DNA of 62,315 nt from contig JAOZRW010000008.1 of assembly GCA_029939995.1 (NCBI GenBank), positions 1 to 62,315 of the forward strand, read 5' to 3'. The DNA is from Acidimicrobiia bacterium. GTDB lineage: Bacteria; Actinomycetota; Acidimicrobiia; Spongiisociales; UBA5794. Below, in pieces: positions 17,432 through 25,884 of this stretch. The notes under the pieces were generated by a model, which was not told the origin of the DNA, made no database searches, and was given only the letters and a program-made list of their open reading frames with translations. The stretch's first letter is position 1, and the number at the start of each line of letters is the position of its first letter. The translations under genes were made by a program, and so were the position numbers.

Positions 17432-18775
17432 TCAGCGGTGCTTCCCGAGGATCCGGTCGATCCGCTCCAGGCGCTCCGCCAGTGCGGTTTCCTCCCCGTG
17501 CGTTCCCGGCCGATACAGGATCGCCCCGGTTGCCTCGTCCGGCAGATACTGCTGTGCGACGACGCCGCGCGGGTCGTCGTGCGGGTAGTCGTAGCCCACG
17601 CCGTGCCCCATATCCCGCTGTCCCGCCGTCGCCGCGGACCTGAGGTGCATCGGAACGTCGGCACCCGGCGTGGATTCGACCGATTGCCGGGCCGCGGCGA
17701 TGGCTTCGGCGAGCGCATTCGACTTGGCGGCGGTCGCCAGGTACACGGTCGCCTCGGTCAGGGCGTACCCCCCTTCGGGGAGGCCGATCACCTCGATCGC
17801 TCGGAAGGCATCGATCGCGATCCCGAGCGCAGCAGGGTCGGCCAGCCCTACGTCCTCGGAGGCGAGGATGACGAGCCGGCGTGCGATGAACTTCGGGTCC
17901 TCACCCGCTTCGATCATCGTGTGCAGCCAGTAGAGCGCGGCGTCGACATCCGATCCGCGAACGCTCTTGATGAACGCGGAGATCACGTCGTAGTGGCGGT
18001 CACCGCCCTTGTCGTAGCGGATGACGCGCCGTTGGAGCGCCTCGCCGATCTCCTCGACGCCGACCTCTGTCTTGCCGCGCCCTTCGGCGATGGTCACGGC
18101 GAGCTCGAACGCGTTCAGCGCGAGCCGGGCATCACCGCCGACGCGGTTCGCCAGGTCTTCGAGGGCCTCTTCGCTGACGGTCGCGCCGGGCACGCCCCGG
18201 ACCGGGTCGTCGATGGCCCGCCGGATCAGTTCGGCCACGTCCCCGGGTGCGAGCGCCTCCGTTCGGAACACGGTGGATCGGCTGATGAGCGGCGAGTTCA
18301 CCTCGAAGAACGGATTCTCCGTGGTCGCTCCGACGAGGATGATGATCCCTTCTTCGACCCCTGGGAGCAGCGCATCCTGCTGTGCTTTCGTGAAGCGATG
18401 GATCTCGTCGAGGAACAGCACGGTCCGACCGTCACCGTTCTCGACGCGCCGTGTCGCGATGGCGAGGATCTCGCGAACGTCCTTCACACCGGCCGATGTC
18501 GCGGAGAGCTGGTCGAACCGGGCTCCGCTGTTGACCGCCACCAGACGGGCCAGGGTCGTCTTGCCGGATCCGGGCGGGCCCCACAGGATCATGGAGACGG
18601 GCCGGCCTGCTTCCACCATGGTTCGAAACGCCGCTCCTGCAGCGAGCAGATCTCGTTGGCCGACGACCTCATCGAGGTTCCTCGGTCGCATCCGGGTGGC
18701 GAGCGGTGCGTTGGCGCTTCGCCGCTCGGCCCGTTCCGCGGAGAAGAGGTCCGGTTCAGTCACCCGCCGCCTCAT
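17432..18775 (-). CDS. rarA: Replication-associated recombination protein A (AAA+ ATPase)
   Basis: A 447-residue clamp-loader-like ATPase (MgsA/RarA/WRNIP1 family) acting at stalled replication forks. It contains LATRMRPRNLDEVVGQ, Walker A WGPPGSGKTT, Walker B LFLDEIHRF, sensor 1 GATTENP and the C-terminal tetramerisation part (VYLATAAKSNA, PMHLRSAATAG, YDYPHDDPRGVVAQQYLP). Two starts are possible: the ATG at 18775, overlapping aspS by 20 nt, or the GTG at 18763, which has a GAGG sequence just upstream and gives VTEPDLFSAE. Confidence 0.94.
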   Translation of the reverse strand: MRRRVTEPDLFSAERAERRSANAPLATRMRPRNLDEVVGQRDLLAAGAAFRTMVEAGRPVSMILWGPPGSGKTTLARLVAVNSGARFDQLSATSAGVKDVREILAIATRRVENGDGRTVLFLDEIHRFTKAQQDALLPGVEEGIIILVGATTENPFFEVNSPLISRSTVFRTEALAPGDVAELIRRAIDDPVRGVPGATVSEEALEDLANRVGGDARLALNAFELAVTIAEGRGKTEVGVEEIGEALQRRVIRYDKGGDRHYDVISAFIKSVRGSDVDAALYWLHTMIEAGEDPKFIARRLVILASEDVGLADPAALGIAIDAFRAIEVIGLPEGGYALTEATVYLATAAKSNALAEAIAAARQSVESTPGADVPMHLRSAATAGQRDMGHGVGYDYPHDDPRGVVAQQYLPDEATGAILYRPGTHGEETALAERLERIDRILGKHR

Positions 18776-20546
18776 CGGCGGCCCATTCAGCTCGCACCTC
18801 GGCCCGCACCTCGATCCCGAGTTCCTTCAGCTGCTTGGCTTCAACGCGGCTCGGCGAACCGGTCAGCGGATCGCCGCCGCTCTGCGTCTTCGGGAACGGG
18901 ATGACTTCGCGGATGTTCGGGACGTTCTGCAGGATCGAAACCAGCCGATCGATCCCGATGGCGAACCCGGCGTGAGGCGGTGTGCCGTACCGGAGGGCGT
19001 CGAGGAACCATCCGAAGCGGCGTTCTGCGTCCTCATCCGATATCCCGAGCGTCTCGAACACCTGCGCCTGCACGATCGGGTCGTGGATCCTGACGCTGCC
19101 GGAGCCGAGCTCGGAGCCGTTGAGAACGAGATCGTACGCTTTGGAGATGGCGTGACCCGGATCTTCACGCATCTGCCGCACGTCGACGGGTGCCGTGAAC
19201 GGGTGGTGGAGCGGCGCGAAATCGCCGTCCTCGTTCCGCTCGAAGACGGGGAAATCGACGACGAACAGATAGGCGAGTTCGTCGTGTCCGGCGGGCCGGC
19301 CGATCTCGAGGCGGATCTGGCCGAGGACCTCGAGCGCCGTGCGCGTCTCATCCGCCACGATGAGCAGCGTGTCACCGGGTGCGGCTTCGAGTACCGAACC
19401 GATGCCGGCGAGCTCTTCGTCCCCGAGGAACTTCGCCACCGGCGATCGGAAGCCTCCGCCTTCTTCGGCGATCATCCACACGAGCCCCTTCGCTCCGAGC
19501 TCCTGGGCTCGGGCCGAGAGCCCGTCGAGACCGGAGCGGGAGAGGCCGAGCTCCCCCGCGTTGATCCCCCGGATCGACCCTCCCGATGCGAGGACGCCGG
19601 CGAATGCGTTGAACGCGGTTGCTGCGAACGTTTCGCTGAGATCGACGATCTCCATGCCGAACCGGATGTCGGGCTTGTCCGTTCCGTATCGTTCCATGGC
19701 TTCGTGCCAGGTGAGACGGGGGAACGGGCGCTCGAGATCGACGCCGCGCAGTTCCTTCGTGACCTTCGTCGAGATCTCCTCGAGTGTTGCGAGCACGTCC
19801 TCCTGGCCCCAGAAGGAACCTTCGAAGTCGAGCTGGGTGAACTCGAGTTGCCGGTCGGCGCGCATGTCCTCGTCGCGGTAGCACCGGGCGACCTGGTAGT
19901 ACCGTTCGACGCCGGCGATCATCAGCATCTGCTTGAACAGTTGTGGCGATTGCGGGAGCGCGTAGAAGGTGCCCTTTCGCAGCCGCGACGGTACGAGCAT
20001 GTCCCTGGCGCCCTCCGGCGTCGATGCGATCAGCGTCGGGGTCTCGATCTCCATGAATCCCAGGTCGTCCATGACGGTCCGCATCGCGCGGATGGTCTGC
20101 GAGCGTGCCCGGAGGTTCTCCTGCATGGCGGGACGACGAAGGTCCAGGTACCGGTACTGCAGGCGCTTCGCTTCGTCCACTTCGGTGCGGTCGTCGATCT
20201 GGAACGGCAGCGGCTCTGCGGCGCTGAGCGTCGTCATCGACGTGCCGACGACTTCGATCTCTCCCGTGGGGAGATCGGGGTTGGCCATGTCGTCGGGGCG
20301 GAGCCGCACGGTGCCGGTGACGCTGATGCAGTACTCGCTCCGGAGCCCCCTCAGCTCGGCTTCGGACGCGGGAGCGTCCTCGGGGTTGAGCACGACCTGC
20401 ACGATGCCGCTGGCGTCCCTCAGGTCCACGAAGACGACGCCTCCGTGATCCCGTCGCCGGCCCACCCATCCTGCCAGTTTGACCTCGCTTCCGGCGTCTG
20501 CCGCGCTCAGCGTGCCGGCGCCGTGTGTCTTCATCGTTTCAGCCAT
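18756..20546 (-). CDS. aspS: Aspartyl-tRNA synthetase
   Basis: A 596-residue bacterial-type class II synthetase. An N-terminal OB fold binds the anticodon (LAGWVGRRRDHGGVVFVDLRD). The catalytic core has motif 2 around YYQVARCYRDEDMRADRQLE, a GAD insertion domain and motif 3 GFAIGIDRLV. The ATG at 20546 is preceded by AGAGGAG at good spacing and is preferred. An internal Met at 20534 overlaps the hisS stop as ATGA and is the alternative. hisS and aspS are adjacent and co-directional. Confidence 0.96.
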   Translation of the reverse strand: MAETMKTHGAGTLSAADAGSEVKLAGWVGRRRDHGGVVFVDLRDASGIVQVVLNPEDAPASEAELRGLRSEYCISVTGTVRLRPDDMANPDLPTGEIEVVGTSMTTLSAAEPLPFQIDDRTEVDEAKRLQYRYLDLRRPAMQENLRARSQTIRAMRTVMDDLGFMEIETPTLIASTPEGARDMLVPSRLRKGTFYALPQSPQLFKQMLMIAGVERYYQVARCYRDEDMRADRQLEFTQLDFEGSFWGQEDVLATLEEISTKVTKELRGVDLERPFPRLTWHEAMERYGTDKPDIRFGMEIVDLSETFAATAFNAFAGVLASGGSIRGINAGELGLSRSGLDGLSARAQELGAKGLVWMIAEEGGGFRSPVAKFLGDEELAGIGSVLEAAPGDTLLIVADETRTALEVLGQIRLEIGRPAGHDELAYLFVVDFPVFERNEDGDFAPLHHPFTAPVDVRQMREDPGHAISKAYDLVLNGSELGSGSVRIHDPIVQAQVFETLGISDEDAERRFGWFLDALRYGTPPHAGFAIGIDRLVSILQNVPNIREVIPFPKTQSGGDPLTGSPSRVEAKQLKELGIEVRAEVRAEWAADEAAGD

Positions 20547-21760
20547 GTTTCGATCTCCTCTAGAGCGACGGAGAACTGCTCTCCGGTCGCCAGGTCGCGT
20601 GCCGTCACACGGCCTTCGTCCCACTCCTCGCCAACGACCAGAGCGTACGCCGCCCGTGCGCGGTCGGCTGCCTTGAACTGTGCCTTGACCGACCGGTCCC
20701 CGACGGTGCGGTCGGCCCGCAGGCCGGCGTCGCGAAGTCGCCTGACGAACTCGGTCGCCTCGGTGCGTCGATCGGGATCGGCCAGGATCACGTATGCGTC
20801 GAGCAACGGCTTCTGGGCCGCCTCGTTCCTCGCGAGGAGGATGCGGTCGAGCCCCATCGCCACTCCGACCGCCGGGGTCGGCTTGCCGCCGAGCATCTCG
20901 AAGAGGGGGTCGTAGCGGCCTCCACCTCCGACGGAACTCTGGGCGGCTTCGAAGTCGAGCGGCACGTACTCCCACACGGTCCGGTTGTAGTAGTCGAGTC
21001 CGCGGACGAGAGTCGGCACGATCCGGTACGGGATGTCGGCCTCCTCGAGCCCTGCTCGCACACCGGCGAAATGATCCGCCGCTTCGGATGAGAGGAAGTC
21101 GGCTGGGGTGGGCGCACCGGCCACGGCGTCGGCGTCCGCCTTCGAGTCGAGGACCCGCATCGGGTTGTCGTACATGCGGCGCAGGGCGTCTTCGGACAGG
21201 TCGTCCCGCCGGGATTCGAGGAACTCGATCAGCCGCTTGCGGTACTCGCTTCGATCGGCGGCGTCCCCGATGCTGTTCAGGCGCACTTCGACGTTCGGCA
21301 CGTCGAGCTCCTGGAGGTAGCGATAGCCGAGTTCGATCACTTCGACGTCGGCGCCCGGATCGGGCTCGCCCAGGTACTCGATGCCCGCCTGGGAGAACTG
21401 GCGTCTGCGGCCCTTCTGCGGCCGCTCGTAGCGGAACATGGGCCCCCAGTAGAAGCCTTTGAACGTTCCGACGACGCCGCCGGCCTGGATGACGGCCCGG
21501 ACGACGCTCGCCGTCGCCTCGGGACGCAGCGTCACCGATCGGCCGCCCTTGTCGACGAAGGTGTACATCTGCTTCTCGACGACCTCGGTGTCTTCGCCGA
21601 TCCCGCGTGAGAAGAGCTCCGTCGATTCGAACATCGGGGTGAGGGTGAGGCCGTAGCCGTAGCGTTCTGCCAGGTCGAAAAAGACGCGCTCCGCCTCCAC
21701 CCATGCGGCTGAGGCGGGCGGGAGGATGTCGTCGGTGCCTTTGGGCGCGCGATAGGTCAT
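20531..21760 (-). CDS. hisS: Histidyl-tRNA synthetase
   Basis: A 409-residue class II synthetase. It begins MTYRAPKGTDDILPP, has motif 2 in FYWGPMFRYERPQKGRRRQF, the histidine-specific LVRGLDYYNRTVWEY and motif 3 GVAMGLDRILLAR. The C-terminal anticodon-binding domain ends WLKR. The start lies just downstream of the palindromic repeat at 21804-21911, so the repeat falls in its 5' leader if it is cotranscribed with the metallo-hydrolase gene upstream. Confidence 0.97.
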   Translation of the reverse strand: MTYRAPKGTDDILPPASAAWVEAERVFFDLAERYGYGLTLTPMFESTELFSRGIGEDTEVVEKQMYTFVDKGGRSVTLRPEATASVVRAVIQAGGVVGTFKGFYWGPMFRYERPQKGRRRQFSQAGIEYLGEPDPGADVEVIELGYRYLQELDVPNVEVRLNSIGDAADRSEYRKRLIEFLESRRDDLSEDALRRMYDNPMRVLDSKADADAVAGAPTPADFLSSEAADHFAGVRAGLEEADIPYRIVPTLVRGLDYYNRTVWEYVPLDFEAAQSSVGGGGRYDPLFEMLGGKPTPAVGVAMGLDRILLARNEAAQKPLLDAYVILADPDRRTEATEFVRRLRDAGLRADRTVGDRSVKAQFKAADRARAAYALVVGEEWDEGRVTARDLATGEQFSVALEEIETWLKR

Positions 21761-21919
21761 GACACTCCGGTCAACAGCGGAACGGCAAGGCTAGCGCCAC
21801 TGCGAACCCAGGGTTCGTGACCCTGTATATGCCGTCTCCGGCCCGCGGTTCAAACGGCACTCCATACCGCGGGCCCGAGACGTCACATAGGGCGCAGAGA
21901 ACCCTGGGTTCGTGGCGGG
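21761..21919. other. Intergenic spacer between metallo-hydrolase gene and hisS
   Basis: The largest gap in the first 36 kb apart from the gltA promoter region. It is almost filled by one copy of the dispersed palindromic repeat (described separately), leaving about 43 bp before the hisS start. No separate promoter motif stands out. Confidence 0.6.
21804..21911. repeat. Dispersed palindromic repeat, copy 1
   Basis: A 108-bp element bounded on each side by the 13-bp palindrome GAACCC(A/T)GGGTTC (21804-21816 and 21899-21911). Inside, the 18-base arms at 21831-21848 and 21867-21884 pair at 16 of 18 positions. The flanks CGCCAC (21795-21800) and GTGGCG (21912-21917) extend the dyad. The reverse complement of the copy at 61317-61425 matches it closely: 35 consecutive identical bases near the left end, 22 at the right, with most differences in the central loop. 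It lies between two genes on the same strand and could act as a terminator, mRNA stabiliser or non-autonomous mobile element. Confidence 0.85.
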
Positions 21920-22579
21920 TTAGGTGGGGAGCCATTCGAGGCGGAACGGGTTCGCGGCTCGTTCCCGGCCGATCGTCGTCTCGGGCCCGTGCCCCGGGAG
22001 TACCCGCATGTCGTCGGGAAGGGTCATCACCTGTGTGCGCATCGACGTGACGAGATCATCCCAGCTGCCGTACGGAAAGTCGGTGCGGCCGACGGACCCG
22101 GCGAAGAGCTGATCCCCGGAGAACACGAGTCCTTCCTCCTCGACGACGAACACGCAATGCCCCGGCGTGTGACCGGGGGTCTGGCGGACTTCGAACGTGA
22201 ACCCCGCCAGTTCGATGCGCTGCTCGTGTTCGAGGTCCCGGTACCGTTCCGGCGGCTCGAAGTCCTCCGCGCCGGGAGGTACGAAGCCGAACAGGGACCG
22301 GATCTGACCGACGGGGTCCGATGCGAGGAACTCGTCGTCGGGGTGGAGGAAGGCGTTGACGCCGGTCTGTCGCACGACCGCTCCCGCACCCCCGGCGTGA
22401 TCGACGTGGCCGTGCGTGACGAGAAGAGCGACCGGGAGGAGGTCGTAGCGGTCCAGCAGTCGAACGATCGCATCGACGTCCGGTGGAGCGTCGACGATCA
22501 CCGCCGGTCCACCGCGCTCGGGAGCGATCACGTAGCAGTTCGTCGCCGCGGCCCACAGTTCGGCCGATGTGAGGATCAT
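21920..22579 (-). CDS. Metallo-beta-lactamase-fold hydrolase (glyoxalase II-like)
   Basis: A 219-residue metal-dependent hydrolase. It starts MILTSAELWAAATNCYVIA and carries the zinc motif THGHVDHAGG, the further ligands His in QTPGHTPGHCVF and Asp in FSGDQLFAGSVGR, and a terminal His in LPGHGPETTIG. This pattern fits the hydroxyacylglutathione hydrolase-like group, but the thioester substrate cannot be read from sequence and actinobacteria usually lack glutathione. The start overlaps the rel stop as ATGA. A similar gene lies beside relA in M. tuberculosis (Rv2581c), so the pairing is old. Confidence 0.88.
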   Translation of the reverse strand: MILTSAELWAAATNCYVIAPERGGPAVIVDAPPDVDAIVRLLDRYDLLPVALLVTHGHVDHAGGAGAVVRQTGVNAFLHPDDEFLASDPVGQIRSLFGFVPPGAEDFEPPERYRDLEHEQRIELAGFTFEVRQTPGHTPGHCVFVVEEEGLVFSGDQLFAGSVGRTDFPYGSWDDLVTSMRTQVMTLPDDMRVLPGHGPETTIGRERAANPFRLEWLPT

Positions 22580-24774
22580 CTTCCACCTCCGGGGATCAGC
22601 CGGTACGCCTCGAACACCCCTTCGACGTTGCGCAGGTCCGACAGGACACGTTCCAGCTGGGTGGGGTCGGACAATTCGATCTCGTATCGGAGGAAGGCAA
22701 CCCGATCCCGGCCGGCCACCGATGACGACGTGTGGATGTTTGCCCCGTGGTCCGAGAGGACCGACGTCACGTCCCGCAGCAATCGCGGCCGGTCGAGCGC
22801 CTCGACCTGTATCCACACGAAGAACGCATCGGATTGGGTCGGAGCCCACGCGACTTCGATGAGCCGCTCAGGCTGCTCCTCGAGCGCCCCGATGTTGGCG
22901 CAGTCCGTCCGGTGCACGGAGACGCCCCGGCCGACCGTGACGAACCCCATGATCGGATCCCCCGGCACGGGAGCACAGCACCTCGCCAGATGCACGAGGA
23001 CGTCGTCGAGCCCCTCGACGATCACGCCGCTCATCGGACGGGTTCGGCGACGCTCCGGAGAGACCAGCAGGTCGAGGATCTCGCCGGTCTCCTCGTCGTC
23101 TTCGCGTTTCTGCTTCCGCTCGAGGCGATCGACGACGGTCTTGGCGCTCACCCGGCCGTCCCCGACGGCTCCGTAGAGGTGGGCGAGGTCGCTGAAGCCG
23201 AGTTCCTCCGCAACCACCAGCAGCTCGGTGTCGTGTCCGCCGATCGGCAGCGCGTGCCGACGGAACTCCTTGGTCACTTCCTCCTTGCCGTGGTTCAGCG
23301 CGGTCTCGCGCCGCTCCTTCGCGAACCACTGTCGGATCTTCGCCGCCGCCCTCGACGACGTCACGAATTCGAGCCAGTCACGACTGGGACTCGCATCATC
23401 GGCCTTCGACGTGAGGATCTCGACGATGTCCCCCGACTCGAGCTGCGTCGTCAACTGGACGAGGCGCCCGTTGACCTTCGCTCCCACGCACCGGTGACCG
23501 ACGTCGGTGTGGATCCGGTAGGCGAAGTCCACCGGGGTGGCGCCCTTGGAGAGCGAGATGACCGCGCCCTTCGGCGTGAGAGCGAACACTTCGTCCTGGT
23601 AGAGATCGAGCTTCAACGCCTCGAAGAACTCGCCGGCGTCCGCCGTGGCGTCATGGAGGAAGTTGATGTCGGCGACGAGCGGAAGGGCCGCCGCGTCGTC
23701 CCCCTCCTTGTAACGCCAGTGCGCCGCGATTCCCGCCTCGGCTCGTTCGTGCATCTCCGTCGTCCGGATCTGTACCTCCAACGCCTTCCCGTCCGGCCCG
23801 ACGACGGTCGTGTGGATCGACTGGTAGAGGTTGAACTTCGGCATCGCGATGTAGTCCTTGAAGCGGCCCTGGATCGGTGCCCACATCGTGTGGACGAGGC
23901 CGAGCGCCGCGTAGCAGTCCTTCACCTCCGGGACGATGATGCGGATCCCGATCAGGTCGTAGATCTCGTCGAATTCGAGACCCGAGTCGACCATCTTCCG
24001 GTAGATCGAGTACACGTGCTTCGGACGTCCGGTGACGGTGGCTTGGATGCCGGCCTCTCCGAGCACACGCTCCACGTCGGCCATCACCTTCTCGAGGTAA
24101 GCCTCGCGTTCGGGTGCTCGTTCCCGGATCTTGATCTCGAGCTGCTCCCGACGCCCCGGGTACAGGATGGGGAAGCTGCGTTCCTCCAGTTCGTGCTTGA
24201 TCTCCTGGACACCGAGCCGGTGGGCGAGCGGCGCGTACACATCGAGGGTCTCGGCTGCGATCCTGCGCTGCTTCTCCTCCGGGAGGGCGTCGATCGTCCG
24301 CATGTTGTGCGTCCGGTCGGCGAGCTTGATGAGTAGAACCCGGATGTCCTTCGCCAGGGCCACGGCCATCTTGCGGATCGTGGCCGCCTGTTGCTCCTCA
24401 CGGCTGGAGAACTTGATCCGGTCGAGTTTGGTCACACCGTCGACGAGCATCGCGACGTCGGGGCCGAATTCGTCGACGACGTCGTCGAACGACAGGGCCG
24501 TGTCTTCGACCACGTCGTGGAGCAGTGCGGCGATCAACGTGTCGGTGTCGAGACCGTATGCGGAGAGAATCCGGGCCACGGCGAGTGGATGAACGATGTA
24601 CGGATCGCCGGTTCTCCGCATCTGCCCCTGATGAGCACTCGCCGCCATCGCGTACGCCCTGCGGATCCCGTCGACGTCTGTGCCGGGGTGGTGTTCGAGC
24701 GCGATCTCGATGAGATCCTCGAGCATCGCCTCGGGATCGTTCGTTTCGAGCGTTTCGGGGACGGCCTCTGCCAT
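22576..24774 (-). CDS. rel: Bifunctional (p)ppGpp synthetase/hydrolase (Rel)
   Basis: A 732-residue stringent-response enzyme with all domains. The HD hydrolase domain is intact (ALLHDVVEDTALSFDDVVDEF, LADRTHNMRT), so ppGpp breakdown is expected. The synthetase domain has DEIYDLIGIRIIV and RFKDYIAMPKFNLYQSIHTT. TGS follows (VFALTPKGAVISLSKGATPV), then the zinc-finger region with HLARCCAPVPGDPI and a C-terminal ACT domain (RPRLLRDVTSVLSDHGANI). As the only long RelA/SpoT homologue here it is probably the single Rel of the genome. It lies 9 nt downstream of secF. Confidence 0.96.
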   Translation of the reverse strand: MAEAVPETLETNDPEAMLEDLIEIALEHHPGTDVDGIRRAYAMAASAHQGQMRRTGDPYIVHPLAVARILSAYGLDTDTLIAALLHDVVEDTALSFDDVVDEFGPDVAMLVDGVTKLDRIKFSSREEQQAATIRKMAVALAKDIRVLLIKLADRTHNMRTIDALPEEKQRRIAAETLDVYAPLAHRLGVQEIKHELEERSFPILYPGRREQLEIKIRERAPEREAYLEKVMADVERVLGEAGIQATVTGRPKHVYSIYRKMVDSGLEFDEIYDLIGIRIIVPEVKDCYAALGLVHTMWAPIQGRFKDYIAMPKFNLYQSIHTTVVGPDGKALEVQIRTTEMHERAEAGIAAHWRYKEGDDAAALPLVADINFLHDATADAGEFFEALKLDLYQDEVFALTPKGAVISLSKGATPVDFAYRIHTDVGHRCVGAKVNGRLVQLTTQLESGDIVEILTSKADDASPSRDWLEFVTSSRAAAKIRQWFAKERRETALNHGKEEVTKEFRRHALPIGGHDTELLVVAEELGFSDLAHLYGAVGDGRVSAKTVVDRLERKQKREDDEETGEILDLLVSPERRRTRPMSGVIVEGLDDVLVHLARCCAPVPGDPIMGFVTVGRGVSVHRTDCANIGALEEQPERLIEVAWAPTQSDAFFVWIQVEALDRPRLLRDVTSVLSDHGANIHTSSSVAGRDRVAFLRYEIELSDPTQLERVLSDLRNVEGVFEAYRLIPGGGR

Positions 24775-24783
24775 CCCGCGAGT

Positions 24784-25884
24784 CTACCGGCGCTTCTTCC
24801 GCTTCCGGGGTGCCCGTGCCGTCGCTCCTGCGGGCCCCGAGGCCGCGGATCCGGCCTTGGAAGGAGCCGATTCGACCTTCTCGGGCGTCACGTCCGTCGC
24901 GGGCACGGCCTTCTTCGCGTATCTCGGTTCGGCCCCTCCGCTCCGCCTCCGCTCCGCGCGCTTGCGGTTGGCGATCCACTCCTCCTCGGTCTCCTTCCAC
25001 ATCGCGAGGAGCGGCGTGGCGACGAAGATCGACGAGTACGTCCCGATGGCGATCCCGATGAAGAGAGCGATGGCGAACTCGAGCAGCGACGTCGCTCCGA
25101 ACAGGAACGATCCGACGATCAAGAGCGAGCCGACGGGGATCAGCGATGTCATCGACGTGTTGATCGATCGCATCAGCACCTGGTTCATCGACTTGTTGAC
25201 GATCTCGGTGTAGCTGTAGCGATCGTGCATCTCGTCGACGTTCTCGGTCACCTTGTCGAACACGACGACCGTGTCGTACAAGGAGTAGCCGAGGATCGTC
25301 AGCAACGCGATCACCGTCGCGGGTGTCACCGAGATGCCGAAGGCCGCGAACAGGCCACCGGTGATGATGAGATCGTGGAACAGCGCAGCGAGCGCCGTCA
25401 CCGCCATCTTCCACTCGAACCTCCACGCGATGAAGGCCGCGACGAACAGGAGGAACACGACCAGGGCTTCGACGGCAGCGCGAGTGACCTCCGCTCCGAA
25501 CGTCGGACCGACCGCGTCGATCGTGATGTCTTCAACCGCCGCACCGGTGACGTCGGCCACCGTCGCGATCAAGGCATCCTGAGCCTCGGCGTCGAGCGCT
25601 TCGGTCTGGATCAGGATGAAACCCTCACCGGTGAGCTGGACCCGTGCGCCGCCCTCACCGACATCGCTGAGTGCGCCGCGAACCGCGCCGATGTCGGCAT
25701 CGGCGTGGTTCTCGACGGTGATGATGACCCCGCCGGTGAAGTCGATGCTCAGGTTGAGCGGCTTCACCAGGAGCACGACGAGCGAGAGCACGACCAGCGC
25801 GGCCGATACGATCAACGTCTTCCTGGCGATGCCGACGAAGTCGAAGCGCGTCTCGCCACGGTACATCTTCGTGAACACGCTCAT
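24784..25884 (-). CDS. secF: Protein translocase subunit SecF
   Basis: A 366-residue RND-type membrane protein that works with SecD to drive the late stages of Sec export using the proton motive force. After TM1 come the signature LSIDFTGGVIITV and a periplasmic domain, then five further membrane segments, including the conserved TILGYSLYDTVVVFDKVTEN and NTSMTSLIPVGSLLI. The C-terminus carries a long Ala/Pro-rich, strongly basic tail ending APRKRKKRR, probably cytoplasmic. It overlaps the secD stop as ATGA. Confidence 0.96.
   Translation of the reverse strand: MSVFTKMYRGETRFDFVGIARKTLIVSAALVVLSLVVLLVKPLNLSIDFTGGVIITVENHADADIGAVRGALSDVGEGGARVQLTGEGFILIQTEALDAEAQDALIATVADVTGAAVEDITIDAVGPTFGAEVTRAAVEALVVFLLFVAAFIAWRFEWKMAVTALAALFHDLIITGGLFAAFGISVTPATVIALLTILGYSLYDTVVVFDKVTENVDEMHDRYSYTEIVNKSMNQVLMRSINTSMTSLIPVGSLLIVGSFLFGATSLLEFAIALFIGIAIGTYSSIFVATPLLAMWKETEEEWIANRKRAERRRSGGAEPRYAKKAVPATDVTPEKVESAPSKAGSAASGPAGATARAPRKRKKRR

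Noticed and set aside
18756-21704. A continuous frame that would fuse hisS-region sequence to aspS
   Set aside because: Upstream of the aspS start this frame reads as low-complexity Arg/Gly sequence and covers hisS in another phase. The strong ribosome binding site before 20546 marks the real start.
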